Positions 1 through 10,413 of a stretch of 64,000 nucleotides of DNA are shown piece after piece. Each line of letters begins with the position of its first letter. The first letter of the stretch is position 1. The stretch is taken from assembly GCA_958295485.1 (NCBI GenBank), contig OY282354.1, positions 2,339,417 through 2,403,416 on the forward strand, in the 5' to 3' direction. The position numbers and the translations under genes were made by a program. This stretch comes from an uncultured Gammaproteobacteria bacterium. Lineage in GTDB: Bacteria; Pseudomonadota; Gammaproteobacteria; Eutrophobiales; Eutrophobiaceae. The notes below the pieces were generated by a model, which ran no database searches, had not been told where the DNA came from, and saw only the letters and a program-made list of their open reading frames with translations.

Positions 1-642
1 ATGGATTAAGCCAACGCACGGTCTGCAGGCTGTTGAAACTGTCTCGCAGCACGGCCCGGTATCGCTCGGTGCGGCCCCGGGATGACCTCATTCGCCAGCG
101 CCTGCGGGAGTTGGCGTTGCGCTATCGACGTTACGGGTATCAACGGTTGCACGTATTGCTGCGCCGGGAGGGGTTTAGGTTGAATCACAAGAAGACGTAC
201 CGGTTATACCGGGAAGAGCAACTCCAGGTCAGGCAAAGACAGCGGCGGCGGCGGGCGGCGACAAGCCGCTTGCCGTTACCGGCGCCGTCACAGCGTAACC
301 GGCGCTGGTCCCTGGATTTTGTCAGCGACCAGTTGCTGGGCGGGCGGCGCTTTCGTTGTTTAACCGTGATGGACGATTGTACGCGGGAATGCCGGGGGAT
401 ACTGGTGGACTTCTCGATCGGCGGCGCCCGGGTCACCCGGTACCTGGACATGTTAATGACGTCCCAGGGGAAGCCCGCCAACACCCTGTCGGATAACGGC
501 GCCGAGTTCACGTCAAAGGCGATGTTTGACTGGGGCCAGACGCACGGGGTTCAACTGCATTTTATTGAACCGGGCAAGCCGGCACAGAATGGGTTTAATG
601 AAAGCTTCAATGGCCGGCTACGGGATGAATGTTTGAATGAGT
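1..642 (+). pseudogene. IS3-family transposase OrfB, 5' part, interrupted
   Basis: This is the N-terminal and catalytic part of an IS3-family OrfB integrase. The frame is open to the left window edge, reading [20 protein letters not shown] from base 3, so the start and OrfA lie outside. An HTH_21-like segment is followed by an rve integrase core, with catalytic-type acidic residues in SLDF, in LSDNGAEF and in the [14 protein letters not shown] stretch (DDE). The frame is cut after LNE by an IS21 element at 643. The missing C-terminus resumes at 3258 in the frame expected after removal of the insert. The interrupted copy should be inactive. Confidence 0.9.
637..642. repeat. Target-site duplication of the IS21 element, left copy
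   Basis: ATGAGT lies immediately left of the IS21 terminus and is repeated at 3258-3263 immediately right of it. Removing the element plus one copy restores the IS3 OrfB reading frame, which confirms the boundaries. Confidence 0.9.
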
Positions 643-722
643 TGCGTATTCCGGTGAAGATGAACACCGATTCCGGAGGAATGTGAACACCTGATTTCTC
701 AACACATCCTGTTTACAGGTTT

Positions 723-1481
723 TTAACTCAACTGTTCACGTTCTGTCAACGTTGTCATCTTTTTTCGCATGGATTCTCCCTTCAGCACCAACCGGTGCGC
801 ATTGTGTATCAAGCGGTCCAGGAGCGCATCGGCCAGGGTGTTATCGCCGACCGTGACATACCATTGGTCTACCGGTAACTGGCTGACCATCACGGTGGAG
901 GCGGTTCCGTAGCGGTCATCCAGGATCTCCATCAGGTCATGTCGCTGGGCCGTGGTGAGTGCGCTCAGGCCCCAATCATCGATGAGCAGTAACCGGGTTT
1001 TGGCGGTCTGGGTCAGGAGTTTGTGATAGCTGCCGTCGGCCTTGGCCTGGGTAAATGCGAGCAGGAGGCGCGACAGGCGGTAATAGCGGGTTGTGTAGCC
1101 GTGCAGGCAGGCATTGTGCCCCAGGGCACAGGCCAGGAAGGTTTTGCCGCTCCCGCAGGGGCCGGTAATGAGCAGGTTTTGTGCCCGGTGCAACCAGTCT
1201 CCCTGGGCCAGGTGGGCAATCTGCTCAGGTTGCAGGTTGCGCGGGTGCTGGTAATCGATGTCCTGGACGGTGGCGCGGAGTTTGAAGCGGGCCTGCCGGA
1301 TGAGGCGGTCCCGTTTACGCTGTTCGCGCGCCAGGCATTCCTGCTCGACCAATAAGCCGAGCCGTTCGAGGAACGGCAGGGCCTCGTAGGTGCTGCTTTG
1401 TTCCTGTTGTTGTGTGAGGGCCTGGGCCATGCCGGACAGGCGCAGGTCATGCAATCGTGCAAGGGTCGTCGTTGTGGTCAT
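723..1481 (-). CDS. istB: IS21-family helper ATPase IstB
   Basis: This 252-residue AAA+ ATPase belongs to the DnaC-like IstB family and assists the IstA transposase in IS21 transposition. A Walker A motif GPCGSGKT lies at residues 107-114 and a Walker B motif LLLIDDWG near 164-171. The length is normal for IstB. An AAGGAG ribosome site precedes the ATG, and the gene starts 11 bases after the istA stop, so the two are probably cotranscribed and translated together. No damage is visible. Confidence 0.95.
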   Translation of the reverse strand: MTTTTTLARLHDLRLSGMAQALTQQQEQSSTYEALPFLERLGLLVEQECLAREQRKRDRLIRQARFKLRATVQDIDYQHPRNLQPEQIAHLAQGDWLHRAQNLLITGPCGSGKTFLACALGHNACLHGYTTRYYRLSRLLLAFTQAKADGSYHKLLTQTAKTRLLLIDDWGLSALTTAQRHDLMEILDDRYGTASTVMVSQLPVDQWYVTVGDNTLADALLDRLIHNAHRLVLKGESMRKKMTTLTEREQLS

Positions 1482-1492
1482 GGTTCTCTCCT

Positions 1493-3034
1493 TCAGTGGA
1501 AGTGATGCCGGCCCCGGATGTTCTCGTGGTCCTGGGGCAGTTCGGTGGTCGTATCGGGCGAGTCGGGCAGTTGGTCCCGGTTGTTCTCCAGGATGTGTTT
1601 GACCTGTTTAAGCCGGGCCAGTCCGGCCTGGTTGGCGAGGCGACAGGCGCCATTGAGGCGGCTGGCGGGGTAGCGTTTGCTGAGGCTCAGCAGGCCCAGG
1701 CAGACGCGGTACGCCTGTTCCGGATGGGCGCGGCGCTCGAGTTGCCGGCTCACCCAGTTATCCACGTCCGGTCCTATGTCCCTGGCCCAGCGCAGCAGGC
1801 GCTCGGGTGACCACTGGTGTTGTGCCCGGTGGGGTGCGGGCATGTGAGCCGGGTTGGTGGTGAACCCGGGCCGGTCCCGGCGCGGGTGGGTGGCGATGCG
1901 TCGTTGCCGGTAGTAGAGTTCGACCAGCGTCTCGCCGGCGTGCAGGTCCAGCCGCTCGCCCACGTACTGGTGTGGCACGGAGTAATAATGCGTCTGGTAT
2001 TGGACATGGTAGTCGATGTGGACGGTCACCGGTTTGATGGCGACGTAGCGGTAGGGTTGCCGGGGTAAGCGTTTTAATGCCGGTTTGTCGAGCGTCTCGA
2101 AGGCGGACCGGCGGCTGCCGGGTAATTGCTTGAAGGGACGGTTGTTGAGGTCGTCCAGCAATCTGGCAATACAACGGTTCACCTCGTGCAGGGAGAAGCA
2201 GCGGTGGTGGCGCAGCCGGGCCAGGATCCAGCGTTGTACCACCAGCACGGCCACTTCGGCCTTGGCTTTATCCCGGGGTTTGTAGGGGCGCGCTGGCAGG
2301 ACGGCCACCTGGTAGTGCTCGGCCCATTGCTGGTAGCTGGGATTGAGGTCCGGGTCGTAGCGGCAGGCCGCACTCACCCCGCTGCGCAGGTTATCGGGAA
2401 CGATGAGGGCAGGACAGCCGCCGAAGAAGGCCAGCGCCCGGCTGTGACTGCCCAGCCAGTCGGGCAGTGACTGGGTCCAGGTCGCCTCGGCAAAGGTGTA
2501 GTTGGAGGCGCCCAGCACCGCGACAAAGAGCTGGGCCTGACGCACCTCGCCGGTCTCTGCATCCATCACCGGCACGGTGGACCCGCTGTAATCCACGAAG
2601 CACTTCTCCCCGGCCTGGTGGGATTGCCGCAGGGTGCGGCGTTGTTGGCCGCGCCAGTGCCGGTAACGGTCACAGAACTGGGAATAACTGTAACACCGGT
2701 TCGGGTAATGCTGGGTATATTCCTCCCACAACAGCCGTTTGGTCACATGCGGCCGCTTCAACTCCTGATGCACCGCCGGCCAGTCCGGAACCTGATAGCG
2801 TGTGCGGCTGCCGGTATCGGCGCCGGGATAAAACAACTGGGCCAACCGGGTGTCATCCAGGTCGGTGGGGAGCGGCCAGCTCAGTTGCAGGGTCTCGGCC
2901 CGGCTCAGCAGCTTCTGGATCCCGCCCACACTCAGCTTGGTGCTGCGGCTGATATCGCGGATGGACAGACCGGCAGTGTGCCGGAGTCGGAGTACGTCTC
3001 GTAGTTTACGCATTGTTGTCCTCTTGCCTGGCAT
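1493..3034 (-). CDS. istA: IS21-family transposase IstA
   Basis: This 513-residue DDE transposase cuts and joins the ends of the IS21 element. An N-terminal helix-turn-helix region (GLSIRDISRSTKLSVGGIQK) is followed by an integrase core. The acidic triad is visible in FVDYSGSTVPV, in LIVPDNLRSGV and in KAKAEVAV. A Mu-transposase C-terminal beta-barrel region follows. I chose the ATG at 3034 because GGAGG lies 8 bases upstream; an in-frame TTG at 3049 is less likely. The gene is full length and undamaged. Confidence 0.95.
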   Translation of the reverse strand: MPGKRTTMRKLRDVLRLRHTAGLSIRDISRSTKLSVGGIQKLLSRAETLQLSWPLPTDLDDTRLAQLFYPGADTGSRTRYQVPDWPAVHQELKRPHVTKRLLWEEYTQHYPNRCYSYSQFCDRYRHWRGQQRRTLRQSHQAGEKCFVDYSGSTVPVMDAETGEVRQAQLFVAVLGASNYTFAEATWTQSLPDWLGSHSRALAFFGGCPALIVPDNLRSGVSAACRYDPDLNPSYQQWAEHYQVAVLPARPYKPRDKAKAEVAVLVVQRWILARLRHHRCFSLHEVNRCIARLLDDLNNRPFKQLPGSRRSAFETLDKPALKRLPRQPYRYVAIKPVTVHIDYHVQYQTHYYSVPHQYVGERLDLHAGETLVELYYRQRRIATHPRRDRPGFTTNPAHMPAPHRAQHQWSPERLLRWARDIGPDVDNWVSRQLERRAHPEQAYRVCLGLLSLSKRYPASRLNGACRLANQAGLARLKQVKHILENNRDQLPDSPDTTTELPQDHENIRGRHHFH

Positions 3035-3162
3035 GGTAGGTTCCTCCAAAAAGGAGAGAGCCTACCAAAGGGTTACAAGTTCAATGCGTTGAGAATGATT
3101 CCGGTTGATTGTGAACGGTGATTCCGGGAACGTGAACACCGATTCCGGAAATAACCGGAAAA

Positions 3163-3257
3163 GTGTTCACGTTCAATCGGAACAGGTGTTCACGATGAAC
3201 CGGAATCGGTGTTCACGTTCAACCAGAATGAGTGTTCACGATCAGCCGGATTACGCA
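3163..3257. repeat. IS21 right-end array of 23-bp repeats (putative IstA binding sites)
   Basis: GTGTTCAC recurs at 3163, 3186, 3209 and 3232, exactly every 23 bases, each followed by a related CGTTCAA or CGATGAA segment ending in CCGGAAT-like bases. More copies in the opposite orientation lie at about 3110-3150, and one or two are at the left end (643-690). Multiple terminal repeats are a known feature of IS21 elements and bind the transposase. Confidence 0.8.
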
Positions 3258-3400
3258 ATGAGTCCGTGTTCCACAACATTCATCACGCCCAGGCCGTGAT
3301 TGAAACCTGGCGTCAGCATTACAACCAGGCGCGGCCACACAGCAGTCTGGGGTATCTCACCCCGACTGAATATCGGCAACAACTGGAACGGGCTGCATAG
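3258..3400 (+). pseudogene. IS3-family transposase OrfB, 3' part
   Basis: This is the C-terminal tail of the interrupted OrfB. It reads NESVFHNIHHAQAVIETW and then the family signature for RPHSSLGYLTP, ending at TAG 3398-3400. Joined to 1-642 with one ATGAGT copy removed, the frame runs without a break. The first six bases (3258-3263) are the right copy of the IS21 target-site duplication. On its own this part has no start. Confidence 0.9.
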
Positions 3401-3614
3401 CCCTGATATGATGAATTTTCCTAAATGGTTCGTGGTACAAGATTGGGGAGAGGGTCAATAAATCCAAAAAGCAAAAATGAAATTTTTACTTTGTTCAAAG
3501 GGTTATAATTTTGAATTGAGAGACTATTCAGGTAGAATTCATTTCCGCCAACTTCGGTTAGTTGCTTGCCGATGACATTCAAAATTTTTGCCGCAGGCTG
3601 AGAGATAATTCAAC

Positions 3615-4250
3615 ATGGACAGCGTTTTCATTTACTGGGATAACTCCAACATTTTTCACGAAGCGCAACGCTTGACCGGAGAACGGAACGAGGGCGCCGG
3701 CGCCCGCTACCGCGTACGCATCAATTTCGACAACATGTTACGCCTGGCGCATGCAGACCGACCGACAGAGAAGGCGTTTGTCGCCGGTTCGGTGCCGCCG
3801 GAAATGCGCCAGTTATGGAACCGGATGGAAAGTAAAGGCGTCGAAGTCCAGCTGTTCGACCGTGGCAGCCCAGGTCGCGAAGAACAGGAAATACCTGACC
3901 GGGTGTTGCAGTTGCGCATGTTGGAAGATGCCCTGGACTACAACGGCGACCCCGGCATAGTGGTCTTGCTGACCGGCGACGGCGCAGGCTATCTTGAGGG
4001 CGCGGGCTTTCACAGCACTTTGGAGCGAATGCACAAGCGCGGGTGGCGGGTGGAAATCCTGTCATGGGCGCATTCCTGCAACCAGCGGATGCGCAAGTGG
4101 GCGGAAAAAAATGGCGTATTTATCGCGTTGGATGACTTCTACGAGGCCATTACTTTTATGGAACCCTCCAGCCCCGGGTTCGAGCTTGCGCCTGCACGCG
4201 AGTCCGCAGAACTGGACTTGTTGCGGCGGCCGACGGCTCAATTACGTTAA
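3615..4250 (+). CDS. NYN-domain (LabA/DUF88-type) putative ribonuclease
   Basis: This 211-residue protein has a NYN domain, a PIN-like nuclease fold. The first conserved acidic site is in IYWDNSNIF (Asp9, Asn10), and a second, VLLTGDGAGY, lies near residue 119. A third region, RGWRVEILSW, fits the last strands of the fold. NYN proteins are thought to process RNA, but substrates are rarely known. The gene stands alone between the IS3 right end and the transporter operon. The upstream 150 bases are AT-rich, with a TATAAT at about 3504. No strong ribosome site is visible. Confidence 0.75.
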   Translation: MDSVFIYWDNSNIFHEAQRLTGERNEGAGARYRVRINFDNMLRLAHADRPTEKAFVAGSVPPEMRQLWNRMESKGVEVQLFDRGSPGREEQEIPDRVLQLRMLEDALDYNGDPGIVVLLTGDGAGYLEGAGFHSTLERMHKRGWRVEILSWAHSCNQRMRKWAEKNGVFIALDDFYEAITFMEPSSPGFELAPARESAELDLLRRPTAQLR

Positions 4251-4335
4251 ACGACAACAATTATCCGTATTGCCACTACGCTTTAAGCCTCTCAAGTATC
4301 TCCAAGTCGCCATCATGTAAGCGGAGGACATTCAC

Positions 4336-5688
4336 TTGCGGTTTTTTCAGTTGCTGGCGCGGCCTTTTGTCGCTTTTGTCGAGCGTTACTACCCGGACCC
4401 CTTTGTGTTCGTGGTATTGCTCTCCCTGCTTACCTTCCTGTTATCGGTCCTGCTTGCCGATGCCTCGCCTGAACTCGCCCTGACAGCCTGGGGCGATGGG
4501 CTGCCTGGATTGCTGGCGTTTACTACCCAGATTTGCATTACCCTGCTGACAGCCCATGCCCTGGCCCATACCGACAAGGTGCAAGACCTGTTAAGACGTA
4601 TCGGCAACATTCCCAACAACCCGGCCGGCGCCTATGCGCTGGTGGTTTTCAGCGCCGGTATCGGTTCGCTTATCGCCTGGTCATTAGGGCTTATCGTCGG
4701 CGCAACCGTTGCGAAAGAAGTCGCCAAACAGTGTGCAAAGCGTGGCATACGGCTGCACTACCCGCTGCTTGTGGCGTCCGCCTACGCCGGGTTTGTCATC
4801 TGGCACATGGGCTATTCTTCCTCGGCGGGCCTGTTTGTCGCCACTGCCGGTCATTCGCTGGAAGCTGAAATGGGTATTGTTCCAATCACGGAAACCGTTT
4901 TTACCTTGCATAATGGCGTGCTGGCGCTGATTACCCTGGCGACGATCACCGTGATTTGCCCGCTGATGCGCCCCCCTGAGCAGGAGTTGGTGGAAATCGA
5001 CCCGGCGTTGCTGAAAGAACAGACCCAAGCGACCGCTGCCGCAGTCAGCCGGAAGACACTTGGCCGGCGTCTCGACGGTATGCGTCCTCTCACGCTGATA
5101 TTAGGCGCGGGCCTGCTTGGTTACATCGGCTACAGTCTCTACACCAAAGGGTTTCATCTCAACTTGAACCTGGTCAACTGGTCGTTTTTAGCGGCCGGTT
5201 TGTTGCTGGCCCGCTCGCCCCTCCATTACGTCCAGTTGATTAACAACGCAAGCTCGACCATAGGTCCCGTTCTCATCCAGTACCCGTTTTATGCAGGCAT
5301 ATTAGGGATGATGCAGGGCACCGGGCTCGCCAGTATCATTTCCGATTGGTTTACCTCCATTGCCAGCGCCCAATCACTGGGCTTTTTTGCGTTTTTGTCC
5401 GCCGGACTGGTGAACCTGTTTATCCCCTCGGGCGGCGGCCAGTGGGCCGTGCAAGGCCCGATATTCATTGAAGCCGCCCAAAACCTGGGGGTCGAACCGT
5501 CCATTATCGTCTTGGCCGTTGCCTACGGTGACCAATGGACAAACATGATCCAACCCTTTTGGACCATTCCCTTGCTGGCGATCGCGGGGCTGCACATGCG
5601 CCAGATCATGGGCTATACTTTCGTGATCTTCCTGGTGACGATGTTTCTTTTCGGCGGCGGACTGCTGCTCTGGGGCGCGGGTTGGTGA
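4336..5688 (+). CDS. Short-chain fatty acid transporter family protein (AtoE-like)
   Basis: This 450-residue integral membrane protein of the AtoE/TIGR00366 family would import short-chain fatty acids such as acetoacetate or butyrate. About 11-12 hydrophobic segments are visible. The conserved FIPSGGGQWAVQGP loop lies near residue 360 and a YGDQWTNMIQPFW segment near 397. The start is TTG, supported by GCGGAGGA just upstream. It opens a forward run of genes that includes a hydrolase and the 3-hydroxyanthranilate enzymes, so the real cargo may be a carboxylate related to that pathway; this is inference. Confidence 0.85.
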   Translation: MRFFQLLARPFVAFVERYYPDPFVFVVLLSLLTFLLSVLLADASPELALTAWGDGLPGLLAFTTQICITLLTAHALAHTDKVQDLLRRIGNIPNNPAGAYALVVFSAGIGSLIAWSLGLIVGATVAKEVAKQCAKRGIRLHYPLLVASAYAGFVIWHMGYSSSAGLFVATAGHSLEAEMGIVPITETVFTLHNGVLALITLATITVICPLMRPPEQELVEIDPALLKEQTQATAAAVSRKTLGRRLDGMRPLTLILGAGLLGYIGYSLYTKGFHLNLNLVNWSFLAAGLLLARSPLHYVQLINNASSTIGPVLIQYPFYAGILGMMQGTGLASIISDWFTSIASAQSLGFFAFLSAGLVNLFIPSGGGQWAVQGPIFIEAAQNLGVEPSIIVLAVAYGDQWTNMIQPFWTIPLLAIAGLHMRQIMGYTFVIFLVTMFLFGGGLLLWGAGW

Positions 5689-5736
5689 ACATTGTTGCCG
5701 GGTTTATCCCATACTCGATTTATAAATAGCAAGCCA

Positions 5737-6477
5737 ATGAATCACAGACCCGTAATCGCAGTGACAGCCGATTGCATGATGATCAGGGACATTATGCCGG
5801 CTGCGGCTGTTTATACTGTTTACGTCGATGCCGTCATCCACGCTGCCGACGCCCTGCCCTGGCTGGTTCCGCCGGCCGGTGAAGCCATGGACCTGGATGC
5901 CTTGATGGATAGAATTGACGGCATTGTTTTTACTGGGGCGCGTTCCGATATTCAGTCGCATCATTATCAAGGCGCAGCTGCGGCTGAAAATACCGTGCAG
6001 GACCCGCAGCGGGATAGCACGACCCTGCCGTTGATTCCAAAGGCGCTCGCCAGGGGGATTCCCATGTTATGCATCTGCCGCGGCATCCAGGAACTCAACG
6101 TGGCCCTGGGCGGGACCCTGCACCAGGATATAGCCGCCCGGCCGGGTAAATTAAGCCATTTCCCCCCTGAAGATTGGACCGTCGAACAACGTTTTGCCGA
6201 GTCCCATGAAATTCAGCTTGAAAATAACAGTATATTGGGTAAATTAACCGATGATAAAATGGTAAAAGTAAACAGCGTTCACCGCCAGGGGATCAACCGG
6301 CTTGCGGATGACCTTATCGTTGAAGCCACCGCCCCGGACGGCATCATCGAGGCAGTCCGGGTCAGGGGCAGCAAGGCATTTGCATACGGTGTACAATGGC
6401 ACCCGGAATGGGATTGGCGGGATAATCCACTGAATGCCGGAATATGGAATATATTCGGTGAGGCGTGTCGTAACTGA
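5737..6477 (+). CDS. Class-I glutamine amidotransferase-like hydrolase (peptidase C26, PuuD-like)
   Basis: This 246-residue protein resembles gamma-glutamyl-gamma-aminobutyrate hydrolases. The nucleophile Cys114 is in LCICRGIQELNVALGG, and the partner His222 and Glu224 are in GVQWHPEWDW. An oxyanion glycine lies in FTGARSD, where the family usually has GG. The ATG at 5737 is chosen because the longer frame (from a TTG at 5692) lacks homology. It follows the transporter by 48 bases and is followed closely by an alpha/beta hydrolase. It probably hydrolyses a gamma-glutamyl amide, but the substrate cannot be read from sequence. Confidence 0.8.
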   Translation: MNHRPVIAVTADCMMIRDIMPAAAVYTVYVDAVIHAADALPWLVPPAGEAMDLDALMDRIDGIVFTGARSDIQSHHYQGAAAAENTVQDPQRDSTTLPLIPKALARGIPMLCICRGIQELNVALGGTLHQDIAARPGKLSHFPPEDWTVEQRFAESHEIQLENNSILGKLTDDKMVKVNSVHRQGINRLADDLIVEATAPDGIIEAVRVRGSKAFAYGVQWHPEWDWRDNPLNAGIWNIFGEACRN

Positions 6478-6480
6478 GGA

Positions 6481-7296
6481 ATGATAAAAATATCCATGGG
6501 CAACCAACTTGAAATTTCCGAAAACCTGCAACTTCATTACCTGGATAAAGGCAAAGGGCAACCCCTTGTCTTTATACCGGGATGGACGTGCACCACTGAA
6601 TTCTTTTGCAACAATCTCGATGAGCTTGCAAAAACTTATCGCGTCCTTGCTTATGATCCCAGGAGCCAAGGGCAATCCTCTACAACGGAAACGGGAAATA
6701 ACTACAAGCAACGAGGTGAGGACCTGGCGGCATTTATCGATATGCTTGGTCTGGAAAATGTTACCTTGATCGGTTGGTCATGCGGTGTATTCGATGCTTA
6801 CAGTTACCTGTCACTTTTTGGAACTCACAATATAAAAGCCCTGGTATGTATTGATGAATCTCCCCGCCCACTCAAGCAGACCGAACTTGATTGGGGCGCG
6901 GGAAAAGCGGCGGAGGTGAGAGAACTGCTGATAAGCGTCACGAACCCGGACCAGTCGAAATTCATGCGTGAGTACGCGGGTTACATGGTTAAACGTCCAT
7001 TGAGTGAAGCAGAAAGCAACTGGATAGTGGCCCAGTCGATGAAAACACCCGCGCACATAGCGGCATTGCTCATGGCCGACGCCGACTTGGCTGACTATAC
7101 GAGCGTTGCCCGTGACATCGACGGCAAAATTCCGGTGCTCCAAATCCTCAGCGAAGATGTCGCGGATAGAGCGAAACCCTGGCTCAGCGAAAACACGCCT
7201 GATGCCCAGGCGCTGGTATTGGGCGGGCACATGATGTTCTGGGAATACCCCGATGAATTCAATAACAGCCTGCTGAAGTTCCTTGCTTCAATTTAA
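6481..7296 (+). CDS. Alpha/beta-hydrolase fold protein
   Basis: This 271-residue alpha/beta hydrolase has an oxyanion-type loop FIPGWTCTTEF near residue 31, the nucleophile elbow GWSCG (Ser100) and a C-terminal catalytic His in GGHMMFWEYP near 253. The substrate is unknown. Given its place just before 3-hydroxyanthranilate dioxygenase, an esterase or amidase acting on a catabolic intermediate is possible. It starts three bases after the previous stop. GAGGA directly abuts the ATG at 6481, which is unusually close, so an in-frame ATG at 6496 is an alternative start. Confidence 0.8.
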   Translation: MIKISMGNQLEISENLQLHYLDKGKGQPLVFIPGWTCTTEFFCNNLDELAKTYRVLAYDPRSQGQSSTTETGNNYKQRGEDLAAFIDMLGLENVTLIGWSCGVFDAYSYLSLFGTHNIKALVCIDESPRPLKQTELDWGAGKAAEVRELLISVTNPDQSKFMREYAGYMVKRPLSEAESNWIVAQSMKTPAHIAALLMADADLADYTSVARDIDGKIPVLQILSEDVADRAKPWLSENTPDAQALVLGGHMMFWEYPDEFNNSLLKFLASI

Positions 7297-7396
7297 CCCG
7301 AAATTCCCTCTTTTCCGGAAAGCGGGAAATTTGGGAGGAATGGAGAATATCGCGCCGTCAATCGAGAGGATTTGGGGGCTGTTTTTCCTTAATTAA

Positions 7397-8982
<1,586 letters not shown>

Positions 8983-10413
8983 ATGTCGGTTCATTTCAGC
9001 AAGATTTTACTTTTATTCCTGATCATTGCGGGGTGGCATACTAAAACTGCCGCGACAGAACTGCCCCCTTCTGTCAAGCTGGTTATTAAAGGTCATGAAA
9101 TTCCGGCAAATGCTTATGCTCTTTACGTCAGGGAAGTCGGTAAAACCGAACCGGCGCTTTCGATAAATCCGGAAATACCACTTAATCCCGCCTCTGCCAT
9201 AAAAGTTATTCCAACACTCGCCGCCCTGGAATTGTTAGGCCCCGCCTTTCGATGGAAAACCGAGGTTTACACCCTGGGAAATATCAATAATGGCGTATTA
9301 AATGGTGATATCCTGTTCAAGGGTTACGGCGACCCCCATTTTGTCACGGAAGAATTCCGGAAATTACTGGGCGAGATGAAACGGCGGGGGGTCAGCAAAA
9401 TAAAAGGCGATTTATTAATCGATGATACCTGGTTTGAAGCGCCATACGAAGACCCTGGCGCATTCGATAACGAACCCCATCGGGCATACAACGTTCCGCC
9501 TAATGCCTTCCTGGTCAACTTCAAGGCCGCCTCCTTTCACTTTTATCCCGCCGGGAACGGCAGAAACGTCGTGGTTTACTCTGACCCCGAACTGCCTAAT
9601 TTAAAAATCGATAATCGGCTGCGTTTGCGAAAACGTTACTGTAGCGGATTCCAGCGGGGTGTAGCCATGACCATTCCCGACAGCCGGGCAGCCGACCATA
9701 TTATTTTTGAAGGAAAATTCCCGACGGGCTGTGACCATTACATCATGTCTCGCACGGTATTGACCCATGAAACATTTGCATTCGGGGTATTCAAATCATT
9801 ATGGGAGCAAGCCGGCGGCACGATTTCGGGAGAAGTCAAGACAGCCAGCGCGCCGGAACTTGCAAAGCCTTTCCTGGTCTGGCATTCAAAACCCCTGTCC
9901 GACATCATAAAATTAGCCAATAAATTCAGCAATAACGTCATGACCCGGCAATTATTACTGGCGCTGGGGGCCGAACTGACCGGGCAACCTGGCACAGTTG
10001 AAAAAGGCATCGGTATCGTGGACGAGTATTTAACCGGTCTCGGCCTGGAAACGGATACATTGACAATAGTCAATGGCGCCGGGTTGTCAAGGGACACGCG
10101 TATTTCCGTGAAACTCCTGGCGGATATTTTAGAATACGCCTGGTCCATTACTTATATGCCGGAATTCATCTCTTCATTATCCATTATCGGCATGGATGGC
10201 ACGGCAAAAAACCGGTTGAAGTTCAGCAAGGTCTCGGGATATGCCCATGTAAAGACGGGCACTATTGATCACGTTTCTGCCTTGACGGGTTATGTCAACG
10301 CTAAATCCGGCAGGAAATATATTGTCTCAGGCATACTGAACCAGCAGCAGGCTCACCAGGGGCCTGGCAAAGAACTGATGAACGCTTTAATCAGCTGGGC
10401 TCACGATCAGTAA
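8983..10413 (+). CDS. dacB: D-alanyl-D-alanine carboxypeptidase/endopeptidase, PBP4 type
   Basis: This 476-residue penicillin-binding protein of peptidase family S13 trims and cleaves peptidoglycan cross-links in the periplasm. A signal peptide covers about residues 1-24. The active-site SxxK is Ser71-Lys74 (NPASAIKV), the SxN motif is in NKFSNNVMTRQ near 308 and the KTG motif is in HVKTGTIDHVS near 415. The ATG directly follows the nbaD stop, so the gene is read with the catabolic genes although its role is unrelated. Its 3' end overlaps the convergent phosphopantetheinyl transferase by 7 bases. Confidence 0.92.
   Translation: MSVHFSKILLLFLIIAGWHTKTAATELPPSVKLVIKGHEIPANAYALYVREVGKTEPALSINPEIPLNPASAIKVIPTLAALELLGPAFRWKTEVYTLGNINNGVLNGDILFKGYGDPHFVTEEFRKLLGEMKRRGVSKIKGDLLIDDTWFEAPYEDPGAFDNEPHRAYNVPPNAFLVNFKAASFHFYPAGNGRNVVVYSDPELPNLKIDNRLRLRKRYCSGFQRGVAMTIPDSRAADHIIFEGKFPTGCDHYIMSRTVLTHETFAFGVFKSLWEQAGGTISGEVKTASAPELAKPFLVWHSKPLSDIIKLANKFSNNVMTRQLLLALGAELTGQPGTVEKGIGIVDEYLTGLGLETDTLTIVNGAGLSRDTRISVKLLADILEYAWSITYMPEFISSLSIIGMDGTAKNRLKFSKVSGYAHVKTGTIDHVSALTGYVNAKSGRKYIVSGILNQQQAHQGPGKELMNALISWAHDQ

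Larger units (their letters stand above)
643..3257 (-). mobile_element. Complete IS21-family insertion sequence (2615 bp)
   Basis: The element encodes IstA and IstB on the minus strand. Its termini are TGCGTATTCCGG on the left and the inverse of TGCGTAATCCGG on the right, 11 of 12 bases matching, with TG...CA ends. It is flanked by the direct duplication ATGAGT. Both ends carry repeated GTGAACAC/GATTCCGG motifs, as expected for IstA binding sites. Both genes appear intact, so the element could still be mobile. Confidence 0.95.
1..3457 (+). mobile_element. IS3-family element, left end outside window, carrying a nested IS21 element
   Basis: The element contains orfB in two parts (1-642 and 3258-3400). 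Its right end is probably at 3457, where the sequence finishes in GGGGAGAGGGTCA, a CA-3' end typical of the family. The left inverted repeat is outside the window, so the boundary could not be checked by pairing. Bases 643-3257 belong to the nested IS21 element. Confidence 0.7.

Noticed and set aside
1023..2952. Several plus-strand frames across the IS21 genes
   Set aside because: They are shadows of istA and istB, rich in Arg, Gly and Pro, with no domain.
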